This document shows positions 57,079 through 64,000 of a DNA stretch of 64,000 nt, one piece after another; position 1 is the stretch's first letter, and each line of letters opens with the position of its first letter. A program made the translations under genes and the position numbers. The stretch covers positions 124,001 to 188,000 of the forward strand of contig NZ_CANLFB010000001.1 in NCBI RefSeq assembly GCF_947489755.1. The letters run 5' to 3'. The notes beneath the pieces are model-generated. The model saw nothing but the letters and a program-made list of their open reading frames with translations, ran no database searches and was not told the DNA's origin. This DNA comes from an uncultured Psychromonas sp. (GTDB taxonomy: Bacteria; Pseudomonadota; Gammaproteobacteria; Enterobacterales; Psychromonadaceae).

Positions 57079-57474
57079 ATGTTACTAGATGGAAAAGGGC
57101 TGGTTGAATCATTTCGTTCTCAAGTTAATGAAGTCGAATGTGCAACCGTTAACCAGCATTTACAAAACAATCAGTCTTTATTGTTCATTGATATCAGAGA
57201 ACCAGAAGAAACTGCACTTGGTTACGCAAAGGGGAGTTATTTAGTCCCACGTGGTGTATTAGAAATGCAGTTGAGTAACTTACCTATTTATAAAGCATTA
57301 GTGAATGAGGTTCCTTCTACGGAACAACTGCCTATTTATTTACTGTGTCGTTCAGGGGCTCGCAGTATTTTAGCAGCAGCTTCTTTAAAACAAATGGGAT
57401 ACCAAAACGTTCATTCAGTTGCTGGTGGTTTTCTGGCTTGGCAATCACAAGGTTTTTTAATTGAAAGTGAATAA
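57079..57474 (+). CDS. Single-domain rhodanese-like sulfurtransferase
   Basis: This 131-residue cytoplasmic protein has one rhodanese domain. The active-site loop is CRSGARS with Cys90. The Asp-Ile-Arg-Glu-Pro-Glu-Glu motif near 38-44 and GGFLAW near 120-125 are typical. The six-residue loop suits sulfur rather than phosphate transfer. The physiological acceptor is unknown. It lies eight bases after plsB and overlaps yigZ by up to 14 bases, so it sits in a plsB-rhodanese-yigZ-trkH-hemG transcript. Confidence 0.88.
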   Translation: MLLDGKGLVESFRSQVNEVECATVNQHLQNNQSLLFIDIREPEETALGYAKGSYLVPRGVLEMQLSNLPIYKALVNEVPSTEQLPIYLLCRSGARSILAAASLKQMGYQNVHSVAGGFLAWQSQGFLIESE

Positions 57475-58102
57475 ACCCTATTTTATCTTAAGCAAACCTG
57501 TTTTTTTTGAAGAAGAGATTAAAAAAAGTCGATTTTTAACTTTTATCAGTCCGGCTAAAGAAAAAATAGCTGCAATGACGTTCCTTGCAGAAATAAAAAT
57601 GTTACATAAAGATGCAGGTCACCATTGTTGGGCCTATATCGGAGGTAGCCCCGATGATAGTGTTAATATGGGGTGTAGTGATGATGGAGAACCGAAAGGT
57701 ACTGCTGGAAAACCAATGTTGGCCGTATTACAAGGGACTCATGTTGGGGAGTTGGTCGCGGTAGTCGTTAGATACTCAGGTGGCATTAAATTAGGCACTG
57801 GGGGGTTAGTGCGTGCGTATAGCAATGGTTTACAACAATTGTGTCCTACCATGCCTACATCTGAAAAACGTTTTTTTGAACGATTTGAGTTACAATGTTC
57901 ATATTCTCAAATGGCAACCTTAGAACATCTACTTGAATCAAATTCAGGACGAATTATTAACGCTAATTATGAGCAATCAGTTGTCGTGTTAATAGAAGTA
58001 GATAGTGAGCAGGTCGATATTTTTAAGCAAAAATTACAATCATTGATGCAGGGACAAGTCATTGCAAAGAAAATTAATACGTCAGTCGTTGAGCTGGACT
58101 AA
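57461..58102 (+). CDS. yigZ: IMPACT-family protein YigZ (TTG or GTG start)
   Basis: This 213-residue protein corresponds to E. coli YigZ (205 residues). The UPF0029/IMPACT domain occupies about 10-125, with EEIKKSRFLTF near 18-28, CSDDGEPKGTAGKPMLAVL near 74-92 and VVRYSGGIKLGTGGLVRAY near 102-120. A ferredoxin-like DUF1949 domain follows. The biochemical role is unknown; related proteins bind nucleotides and affect translation control. The start is TTG at 57461 or GTG at 57467, both within the rhodanese end. yigZ-trkH-hemG order equals E. coli. Confidence 0.9.
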   Translation: MKVNKPYFILSKPVFFEEEIKKSRFLTFISPAKEKIAAMTFLAEIKMLHKDAGHHCWAYIGGSPDDSVNMGCSDDGEPKGTAGKPMLAVLQGTHVGELVAVVVRYSGGIKLGTGGLVRAYSNGLQQLCPTMPTSEKRFFERFELQCSYSQMATLEHLLESNSGRIINANYEQSVVVLIEVDSEQVDIFKQKLQSLMQGQVIAKKINTSVVELD

Positions 58103-58105
58103 CTA

Positions 58106-59563
58106 GTGGCTATTCGCTCTATTATCAGGATCGTAGCGATGCTGATTGGGTTATTTAGTTTAACTATGTTGCCTCCTGTATTTATCGCGTACATCTATCA
58201 AGATGGTGGTGGTAATGACTTTTTGGCCGCTTTTTTTGTAACTTTAATCATTGGTTTTTTCTTTTGGATTCCAAATCGACGCCATAAAAGTGAATTAAAA
58301 GCCCGAGAAGGTTTTTTAATTGTCGTGCTCTTTTGGGCTACCCTCGGCAGTGTCGGTGCCATCCCTTTTTTAATGAGCTCTAGTGTTGATATGAATTTGG
58401 CAACGGCTTTTTTTGAGTCCTTTTCAGGTTTAACCACTACTGGTGCAACGACCATTGCTGAACTCAATGACTTGCCTAAATCTATTCTTTTTTATCGACA
58501 AATGCTGCAATGGTTTGGTGGCATGGGGATCATTGTATTAGCCGTTGCAGTCTTACCGATGTTAGGGATTGGTGGAATGCAGCTATATCGAGCAGAAACG
58601 CCTGGTCCTGTTAAAGATTCTAAAATGACGCCCCGAATAGCAGAAACAGCAAAAGCGTTATGGTATGTTTATTTATGCTTAACCGTCGCTTGTATGTTAG
58701 CTTTTTGGCTTGCTGGGATGAGCTTATTCGATGCGCTTGGGCATAGTTTTTCAACCGTATCAATTGGTGGTTTCTCAACTTACGATGCGAGTATGGGGCA
58801 CTTTGATAGTGAAGTCATTAATATCATCACTGTGGTCTTTTTAATCATTTCTGGTATTAATTATGCGTTACATTTTACTGCCTTCTCAGCTAAGAAATTC
58901 AGTTTGGAAGTGTATCGAAAAGATCCAGAAGTACGTGCCTTTATTTTTATTCAAGTCTTATTAACGAGTATCTGTTTTCTGGTTTTGATAGACCATGATG
59001 TTTATAACTCCATCGAAACTACTTTTTCACATGCGCTATTTCAAGCCGTTTCTATTGCGACAACAGCTGGTTTTACCACGACTTCATTTTCAGATTGGCC
59101 TTTGTTTTTACCTGTTTTACTTATCTTTGCTAGTTTTATTGGAGGATGTGCTGGTTCAACCGGTGGTGGTTTAAAAGTGATTCGAGTCTTATTGCTTAAC
59201 TTACAAGGGCAACGCGAGTTAAAACGTTTGGTTCACCCTAAAGCGGTTTATAAAATAAAATTAGGCAATAAAGCCTTACCTGACCGAGTAGTTGAAGCGG
59301 TGTGGGGATTCTTTTCTACCTACGCTTTAGTGTTTATTGTGTGTATGTTAGCTTTATTGATGACAGGAATGGATGAGCTGAGTGCTTTCTCCTCGGTCGT
59401 TGCAATGTTAAATAACCTGGGACCTGGGCTCGGTGCAGTTGCATTACACTTTAACGATGTCAGTGACGCCTCCAAATGGGTGATGATCATTGCCATGTTA
59501 TTTGGACGATTAGAAGTCTTTACCTTATTGGTGTTATTTACACCTGTATTTTGGAAAAATTAA
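58106..59563 (+). CDS. trkH: Trk potassium uptake protein TrkH (GTG start)
   Basis: TrkH is the pore subunit of the constitutive low-affinity K+ uptake system and needs TrkA and NAD/ATP signalling. The 485-residue membrane protein has the four selectivity-loop segments with characteristic Gly: SGLTTTGATT near 108-117, STVSIGGFST near 217-226, SIATTAGFTTTSF near 320-332 and LNNLGPGLGAV near 435-445. The start is GTG at 58106, three bases after yigZ, and hemG follows after three bases. trkA is outside the window. Confidence 0.94.
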   Translation: MAIRSIIRIVAMLIGLFSLTMLPPVFIAYIYQDGGGNDFLAAFFVTLIIGFFFWIPNRRHKSELKAREGFLIVVLFWATLGSVGAIPFLMSSSVDMNLATAFFESFSGLTTTGATTIAELNDLPKSILFYRQMLQWFGGMGIIVLAVAVLPMLGIGGMQLYRAETPGPVKDSKMTPRIAETAKALWYVYLCLTVACMLAFWLAGMSLFDALGHSFSTVSIGGFSTYDASMGHFDSEVINIITVVFLIISGINYALHFTAFSAKKFSLEVYRKDPEVRAFIFIQVLLTSICFLVLIDHDVYNSIETTFSHALFQAVSIATTAGFTTTSFSDWPLFLPVLLIFASFIGGCAGSTGGGLKVIRVLLLNLQGQRELKRLVHPKAVYKIKLGNKALPDRVVEAVWGFFSTYALVFIVCMLALLMTGMDELSAFSSVVAMLNNLGPGLGAVALHFNDVSDASKWVMIIAMLFGRLEVFTLLVLFTPVFWKN

Positions 59564-59566
59564 ATT

Positions 59567-60148
59567 ATGTCTATTGAAACTACATCTAACGACGCTATGA
59601 CTGGTGAAGCAGCGCCTAGCGAAACCATTTCTATCAACACTTTAGTTTTGTATTCTTCTGTTGATGGACAAACTTTAAAAATTATCAATCATATTAAACA
59701 GTCTATTCTGGGTGATGTGACGGTATTAAATATTGATGATAATCCACACATTGATTTCTCTTTGTATCAAAAAGTATTAATGGGCGCTTCTATTCGTTAC
59801 GGTAATTTTCGACCGAATATCATCAAATTTGTCAATAAACATAAGCAACAGTTAGACGCTGTATCGAATGCTTTTTTTGTGGTTTGTTTGACGGCTCGTA
59901 AGCCTGAAAAAGCAATTCCTGAAAATAATGCTTATATGAAAAAGTTTGATCAATTATCAGAATGGCAACCACAGTTGAAAGGCGTATTCGCAGGTGCTTT
60001 ATTGTATTCTCGCTATAATTGGTGGCAAACACTGTTAATTCAATTGATTATGAAGATGACTGGCGGTAGTACTGATAAAACACAAGATTTAGAATTAACC
60101 GATTGGCAGAAAGTGGATATATTTAGCAAGGAATTTAGTGCATTATAG
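59567..60148 (+). CDS. hemG: Menaquinone-dependent protoporphyrinogen IX oxidase with an N-terminal extension
   Basis: HemG oxidises protoporphyrinogen IX to protoporphyrin IX in haem synthesis and passes electrons to quinones. The flavodoxin-like fold has the FMN phosphate loop YSSVDGQT near 29-36, ASIRYGNF near 69-76, and CLTARKPEK near 106-114. The QLIMKMTGG region near 163-171 is family-typical. An acidic, Ser/Thr-rich extension of about 24 residues precedes the flavodoxin start; E. coli HemG has none. An internal start (Met11) would shorten it. It fits well with the menaquinone genes menE and menC nearby. Confidence 0.9.
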   Translation: MSIETTSNDAMTGEAAPSETISINTLVLYSSVDGQTLKIINHIKQSILGDVTVLNIDDNPHIDFSLYQKVLMGASIRYGNFRPNIIKFVNKHKQQLDAVSNAFFVVCLTARKPEKAIPENNAYMKKFDQLSEWQPQLKGVFAGALLYSRYNWWQTLLIQLIMKMTGGSTDKTQDLELTDWQKVDIFSKEFSAL

Positions 60149-60246
60149 TCCTTTGTAAATCAGAAAATTTAGGCTGAAATATTTATGCCGCTGATTTACA
60201 ATGCATACCCTTTTATCCGCTTAGACTATCAATAGGTTGCTATATT

Positions 60247-62061
60247 TTGAACCAGAGTATGACGAGTACTGCGCATAACGTTTTATTTGATGTGTTTGGT
60301 TACAAGCAATTTCGTGATGGTCAAGAAACGGTCATTAACGACCTTATTGCAGGACGTGATGCATTAGTTGTGATGCCAACGGGTGGTGGTAAAAGCCTGT
60401 GTTTTCAAATTCCAGCTTTAGTAAGAGAAGGGATTTGTATTGTTGTTTCCCCTTTAATTTCTTTAATGAAAGATCAGGTCGACACGCTAAGAGCCTGTGG
60501 AGTAGCAGCTGCTTACCTTAACTCTAGTTTGTCTTATCAAGAACAAAATGACATCATTAATTCCCTACATCGCGGACAATTAAAATTATTATATGTAGCG
60601 CCTGAGCGTTTATTACGCCCTGATTTTATCGGTCGTTTACAGCACCTCCCAATCAATTTATTTGCCATAGATGAAGCTCATTGTATTTCATCATGGGGGC
60701 ATGATTTTAGGCCTGAATATGCGCTGCTAGGTAATCTAAAAGAATACTTTCCAAATATTCCGTTAGTCGCATTGACTGCAACGGCAGATCACGCAACACA
60801 ACAAGATATTTTGCAGCGTTTAAAGCTTCAGGAGCCGTTAATAGAAATTCGTAGCTTTGACCGTCCTAATATCGAATATTTATTGATTGAAAAATATCGT
60901 CCATTAACACAGCTCTTTAATTATCTAGATCAACATAAAGACGAAAGTGGCATCATCTATTGTACCAGCCGTAAACGCACAGAAGAGATAGCTGGAAAGC
61001 TTGCTGCTAAAGGCCTTAATTCACGCTGTTATCATGCTGGTTTGCCCTTAGAGGAGCGTCAAAACGTACAAGACTTATTTATTAAAGATGAAGTCGAAAT
61101 TGTAGTCGCGACCGTTGCCTTTGGAATGGGGATTGATAAACCTAATGTACGTTTTGTTGTGCATTATGAAATACCTAAAAACATAGAATCTTATTATCAA
61201 GAGACAGGCCGAGCAGGACGCGATGGCTTACCTGCACAGGCAATGTTATTTTATGATCCAGCAGATCCTGCACGTATTAGAAGCTTATTAGAGAAGAACC
61301 CAAATCAAGAACAACTTCGTATTGAGTTACATAAACTGAATACCATGGTTGCCTTTGCAGAAGCACAAACTTGCCGTCGTCGCGTAGTACTGAATTACTT
61401 CGGTGAATACAGTCCTAAAGCCTGTGGTAACTGTGATATCTGCTTAGATCCACCACAAAGTTATGATGCGACAATAGACGCACAAAAAATTCTTTCTTGT
61501 GTTTATCGTACAGGACAATACTTTGGGATCACGCATGTCGTTGAAGTCTTACGTGGTGCACAAACGGCTCGAGTGAAAAGCCTTGGTCATGACCAATTAT
61601 CGACTTTTGGGATCGGTAACGATAAATCAACAGAACATTGGTTCAGTATCGCTAGACAATTAATTCACTGTGGATTGTTAATGCAAAACTTAACGCGTGG
61701 TTCTGCATTGCAGTTAACAGAAGCCGCACGTACCGTCTTAAAATCTGAAAATAGCTTAATGTTAGCGGTGCCAAGACTACAACTAGTGAAAACGACTGCG
61801 AAACAAAAACGTCGTAGTGTGTCTGCCAATGCGGATAGTAAGTTATTTGCAAAGTTACGCCATTTGCGCAAACAAATAGCAGACCAAGAAAACTTACCGC
61901 CTTATGTTATTTTTAGTGACGTTTCATTATCGGAGATGAGTGAGTTAATGCCTACCAATGACTCTCAATTTCTTTCTATCACCGGTGTCGGCCATATTAA
62001 GTTAGATAAGTATGGTGAAGAATTCCTTTCTGAAATAAAACAATACGTAGATACCTTATAG
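60247..62061 (+). CDS. recQ: ATP-dependent DNA helicase RecQ
   Basis: RecQ is a 3'-5' helicase acting in the RecF recombination pathway and in stalled-fork repair. The 604-residue protein has Walker A PTGGGKS at 44-50, DEAH at 142-145, helicase C motifs ([11 protein letters not shown] near 318-328), and the RQC zinc site (Cys of CRRRVV, then CGNCDIC near 377-401). A C-terminal HRDC domain lies near 530-600. The start is TTG at 60247 or ATG at 60259; neither is clearly better. Length and domains match E. coli RecQ. Confidence 0.94.
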   Translation: MNQSMTSTAHNVLFDVFGYKQFRDGQETVINDLIAGRDALVVMPTGGGKSLCFQIPALVREGICIVVSPLISLMKDQVDTLRACGVAAAYLNSSLSYQEQNDIINSLHRGQLKLLYVAPERLLRPDFIGRLQHLPINLFAIDEAHCISSWGHDFRPEYALLGNLKEYFPNIPLVALTATADHATQQDILQRLKLQEPLIEIRSFDRPNIEYLLIEKYRPLTQLFNYLDQHKDESGIIYCTSRKRTEEIAGKLAAKGLNSRCYHAGLPLEERQNVQDLFIKDEVEIVVATVAFGMGIDKPNVRFVVHYEIPKNIESYYQETGRAGRDGLPAQAMLFYDPADPARIRSLLEKNPNQEQLRIELHKLNTMVAFAEAQTCRRRVVLNYFGEYSPKACGNCDICLDPPQSYDATIDAQKILSCVYRTGQYFGITHVVEVLRGAQTARVKSLGHDQLSTFGIGNDKSTEHWFSIARQLIHCGLLMQNLTRGSALQLTEAARTVLKSENSLMLAVPRLQLVKTTAKQKRRSVSANADSKLFAKLRHLRKQIADQENLPPYVIFSDVSLSEMSELMPTNDSQFLSITGVGHIKLDKYGEEFLSEIKQYVDTL

Positions 62062-62063
62062 TT

Positions 62064-62083
62064 GATACCTTATAAAAGGTATC
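62064..62083 (+). terminator. Hairpin after recQ
   Basis: GATACCTT (62064-62071) pairs with AAGGTATC (62076-62083). The preceding recQ stop region repeats GATACCTTATA. The T tract after it is short, so termination strength is uncertain. Confidence 0.55.
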
Positions 62084-62151
62084 TTCATTTAGCGTTAATT
62101 TAATATCATTTTAAAACTAATACTCCTCATAAGCTTATTTCTATGCTTTAT

Positions 62152-63114
62152 TTAAAAATGCATTAATTCTGTTAACTTATGTAGGTTAATAACAGGCTCA
62201 GGCAGTTTTATTGATTTAGTTTCTTGCCAATTATTTTTCCCTTCGGCTAAGCTGAATGAGAAAGGGTAATAATCTGTCACCCCAATACGTAGGTCAGTAA
62301 CAATCAACTGGTCATCTAACTCTGTAAATTGTAATAAGCCTCCACTAAACCATTCTAAACGTTGTAACTCTGCAGAATCAAAATTATGGATCAGTGATCT
62401 TCCTGTATCGTATGTTTGCCATGATAAAGGTTGATCGTTTAATGCTGTTGTAAAGCTTACGTAATAATGATCATTATGGTAGCTGAGTACTTGCCAAATT
62501 AAAGTATTAAAGGGGGTTGGTGCAATAAATAGCTGACCATTCTTTGCAATAGGATCTTGCTTTAATGTTTGTTGAATACTCCAAAATTGCACCTGTCCAA
62601 TCGCTAAATATACGCAGCTAAAGGCTAACATTACTCGGTTTATTTTTTGCCACTTTACCGCTCTCTCTCGACACCATAGGCCTATTACTGCAAACAATAA
62701 TGGCAATGTATAAAGAGGATCGATAATGAATATACTGGACCAAGAAGTGGGTTGAATCTCTAATGGCCAAAATAATTGTGTGCCGTAGGTGGTGAAAGCA
62801 TCTAAAAGAGGGTGAGTGATCAACGGTAAAAAAATAACTAAAAATAGTGATTTTTTGTGTGCAGATAACGAAGGTTTCAAATATAAAACTAGCCAATATA
62901 AAAAGGAACTAAAGAGGCTTAACACAAATAATGAATGGCTAAAACCGCGGTGTAAAGTAAAGTCTTCAACCGCGGTTTCATAAGAAAGTAATACATCTAA
63001 GTCTGGTAGAGTGCCTAGTAATGCACCTGTAATTAATACTTTACGTCCAAAAGGTTTGATACCAACAGCACCCGAAACACTTGCACCTAAAACTATTTGA
63101 GTTAAGGAGTCCAT
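62152..63114 (-). CDS. DUF457-type inner-membrane protein (YdjM/metal-dependent hydrolase-like)
   Basis: This 320-residue protein starts MDSLTQIVLGASVSGAVG, a start shared by the DUF457 family. It has about four to five N-terminal membrane helices. Putative metal ligands are in GTLPDLD (near 34-40), HRGFSHS (near 54-60) and THPLLDAFTTYG (near 100-111). The C-terminal third (about 180-320) is predicted to lie outside the membrane. Related genes are annotated as membrane-bound metal-dependent hydrolases, and E. coli YdjM is LexA-controlled. I see no LexA box upstream. Substrate unknown. Confidence 0.8.
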   Translation of the reverse strand: MDSLTQIVLGASVSGAVGIKPFGRKVLITGALLGTLPDLDVLLSYETAVEDFTLHRGFSHSLFVLSLFSSFLYWLVLYLKPSLSAHKKSLFLVIFLPLITHPLLDAFTTYGTQLFWPLEIQPTSWSSIFIIDPLYTLPLLFAVIGLWCRERAVKWQKINRVMLAFSCVYLAIGQVQFWSIQQTLKQDPIAKNGQLFIAPTPFNTLIWQVLSYHNDHYYVSFTTALNDQPLSWQTYDTGRSLIHNFDSAELQRLEWFSGGLLQFTELDDQLIVTDLRIGVTDYYPFSFSLAEGKNNWQETKSIKLPEPVINLHKLTELMHF

Positions 63115-63236
63115 ACTTGCTCTTGTTTATTTATTGTAAAACCTAGTGTAATGCAATGAGTATTAATCACCAATCACATTGAAGTAAAATGACTGGTATT
63201 ACTTTGTATTTATTATTTAGCTCTTTTAATAGATGT

Positions 63237-63590
63237 TTATTTAAACTCGTCTAAACGTTTGAGTATTGCTTCAAATACACTTGGGGATATTTTTTTTTCA
63301 ATTTGGCTTAGTTTATTACGTTTAAATACTTCACTCAAAAACGCACATAAATAAGTCAACGGGGCATTAGCAAATAGTTTAGGGTTTGCTAAATAATCAT
63401 TGCCGCTATGATTCATCCATGCTGCATTATCTTCTTGGTCCATGACGTGATGACAAATAATAGTGTTTTGTAGTTTTTCTAATAATTGATGATAGCTGAA
63501 ATTGTCGTGCTCAAAGTCGCCTTGATAAGATGCGATTAAGTTGATAGTTGTTTGTTTAGGTAAGTTATTCAGTTGATGTATATTACTCAT
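63237..63590 (-). CDS. Unrecognised small cytosolic protein
   Basis: I do not recognise this family. The frame opens at 63674 (145 residues), but the ATG at 63590 follows a GAGGA site with good spacing, whereas no ribosome site precedes 63674. I therefore prefer 117 residues. The chain has no signal peptide or membrane segment. It contains a His-rich stretch (ICHHVMDQEDNAAWMNHSG near 45-63) and ends in a helical, Lys-rich part. It is a single gene downstream of an unannotated edge region. Confidence 0.55.
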   Translation of the reverse strand: MSNIHQLNNLPKQTTINLIASYQGDFEHDNFSYHQLLEKLQNTIICHHVMDQEDNAAWMNHSGNDYLANPKLFANAPLTYLCAFLSEVFKRNKLSQIEKKISPSVFEAILKRLDEFK

Positions 63591-64000
63591 TTTCGAATCC
63601 TCTATAGGTTTGAATTTAAATAATGTCCAGTGTTCATTCACTCTAACTAAGTAAATGACTAAATGATCACTCATAGCATTTTGATTATTTTATGAGCAAT
63701 ATTTAGTCTCTTAAATTAACACATAATAATGACGTTATTGTTACCCAACTCTATAGTTTTGATTATTTTTTAATTAATACTATCTAGTTAGTTATTAGGA
63801 AGGCAGATTTAACACAGAAATGTGCAAATATAATAGTTTTCTTATCTGGCGTTTATTTGACATGAGGTTAATGGTTACTTTAAAGAAAGAGAGTGGGAAT
63901 TACTGTCAGAGAAATAGAATTATGTTTGAAGTAAGAACTTCAGTGGTTAATCGTTGAGACTAGCCTCAAGTTTCTAGATTTAAATGTCTAAAGAACCTCA
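63591..64000. other. Right-edge intergenic region
   Basis: There is no convincing coding frame in this region, apart from the alternative 5' extension of the gene to its left (to 63674). A possible plus-strand promoter reads TTGACA (63857-63862), 16 bases, then TTTAAA (63879-63884), and could serve a gene beyond the edge. The last 60 bases contain nothing I can identify. Confidence 0.35.

Noticed and set aside
63115-63236. Possible LexA box ahead of the YdjM-like gene
   Set aside because: E. coli ydjM is SOS-controlled, but no CTGT-N8-ACAG or near match is present here.
1-64000. tRNA, rRNA, CRISPR or integrase/transposase genes
   Set aside because: All gaps were read for cloverleaf arms, regularly spaced repeats and recombinase motifs, and none was found. 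A short ncRNA could still be missed by eye.

Overview
The window is one contiguous piece of AT-rich chromosome from a gammaproteobacterium. Nearly every gene has an obvious counterpart in Enterobacteria, Vibrio or Alteromonadales, and gene order matches their shared housekeeping blocks. The low GC content, type IV pilus genes, ExeAB-type secretion genes and a menaquinone branch would fit a marine psychrophile such as Psychromonas. That genus is an inference from overall style, since no rRNA or species marker is present. I saw no prophage, transposase, CRISPR array, tRNA or rRNA. The accessory content is small.

Layout. (1) 1-8 kb: a rhomboid protease cut by the left edge, a secreted ComEA-like protein, galE, a membrane diguanylate cyclase, and a SWIM/SNF2 ATPase directly followed by miaE. 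(2) 8-12 kb: a yijD-mgsA-ycbX group on the minus strand, divergent from sthA. sthA is followed by a roughly 220-bp terminal-inverted-repeat element that looks like a MITE. (3) 12-28 kb: nudE, yrfG and mrcA, then a long plus-strand block pilMNOPQ / aroK-aroB-damX-dam-rpe-gph-trpS. This is the classic gammaproteobacterial 'dam superoperon' with the pilus assembly genes in front. (4) 28-39 kb: gloA, a cytochrome c5, plsY, folB-folK-uppP, cca, exeA-exeB, an SH3-domain membrane protein, a DUF47-pit phosphate transport pair and the ygiF triphosphatase. (5) 40-44 kb: the main accessory block. It holds a minimal chemoreceptor and a minus-strand yjfI/yjfJ(PspA)/yjfK-like envelope-stress group that ends in an unrecognised small protein with two ribbon-helix-helix-like units. 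It sits between ygiF and glnE, which are often neighbours elsewhere. (6) 44-54 kb: glnE, an LpxL-type acyltransferase, a PAS/GGDEF protein with a degenerate active site, menE-menC and dnaB. (7) 54-64 kb: divergent dgkA/plsB, a rhodanese, yigZ-trkH-hemG, recQ, a DUF457 membrane protein and an unrecognised cytosolic protein.

Functional themes are envelope building (PBP1A, PlsB, PlsY, DgkA, LpxL, UppP, ExeAB, PilMNOPQ), DNA metabolism (Dam, DamX, DnaB, RecQ, SNF2), cofactor and aromatic synthesis (AroKB, FolBK, MenEC, HemG) and signalling by c-di-GMP and chemotaxis. No wholly new multigene system is evident. The best candidates for a second look are the yjf-like group with its double-RHH protein, the PAS/GDDEF protein that keeps an I-site and carries a cysteine cluster, and the two inverted-repeat elements.
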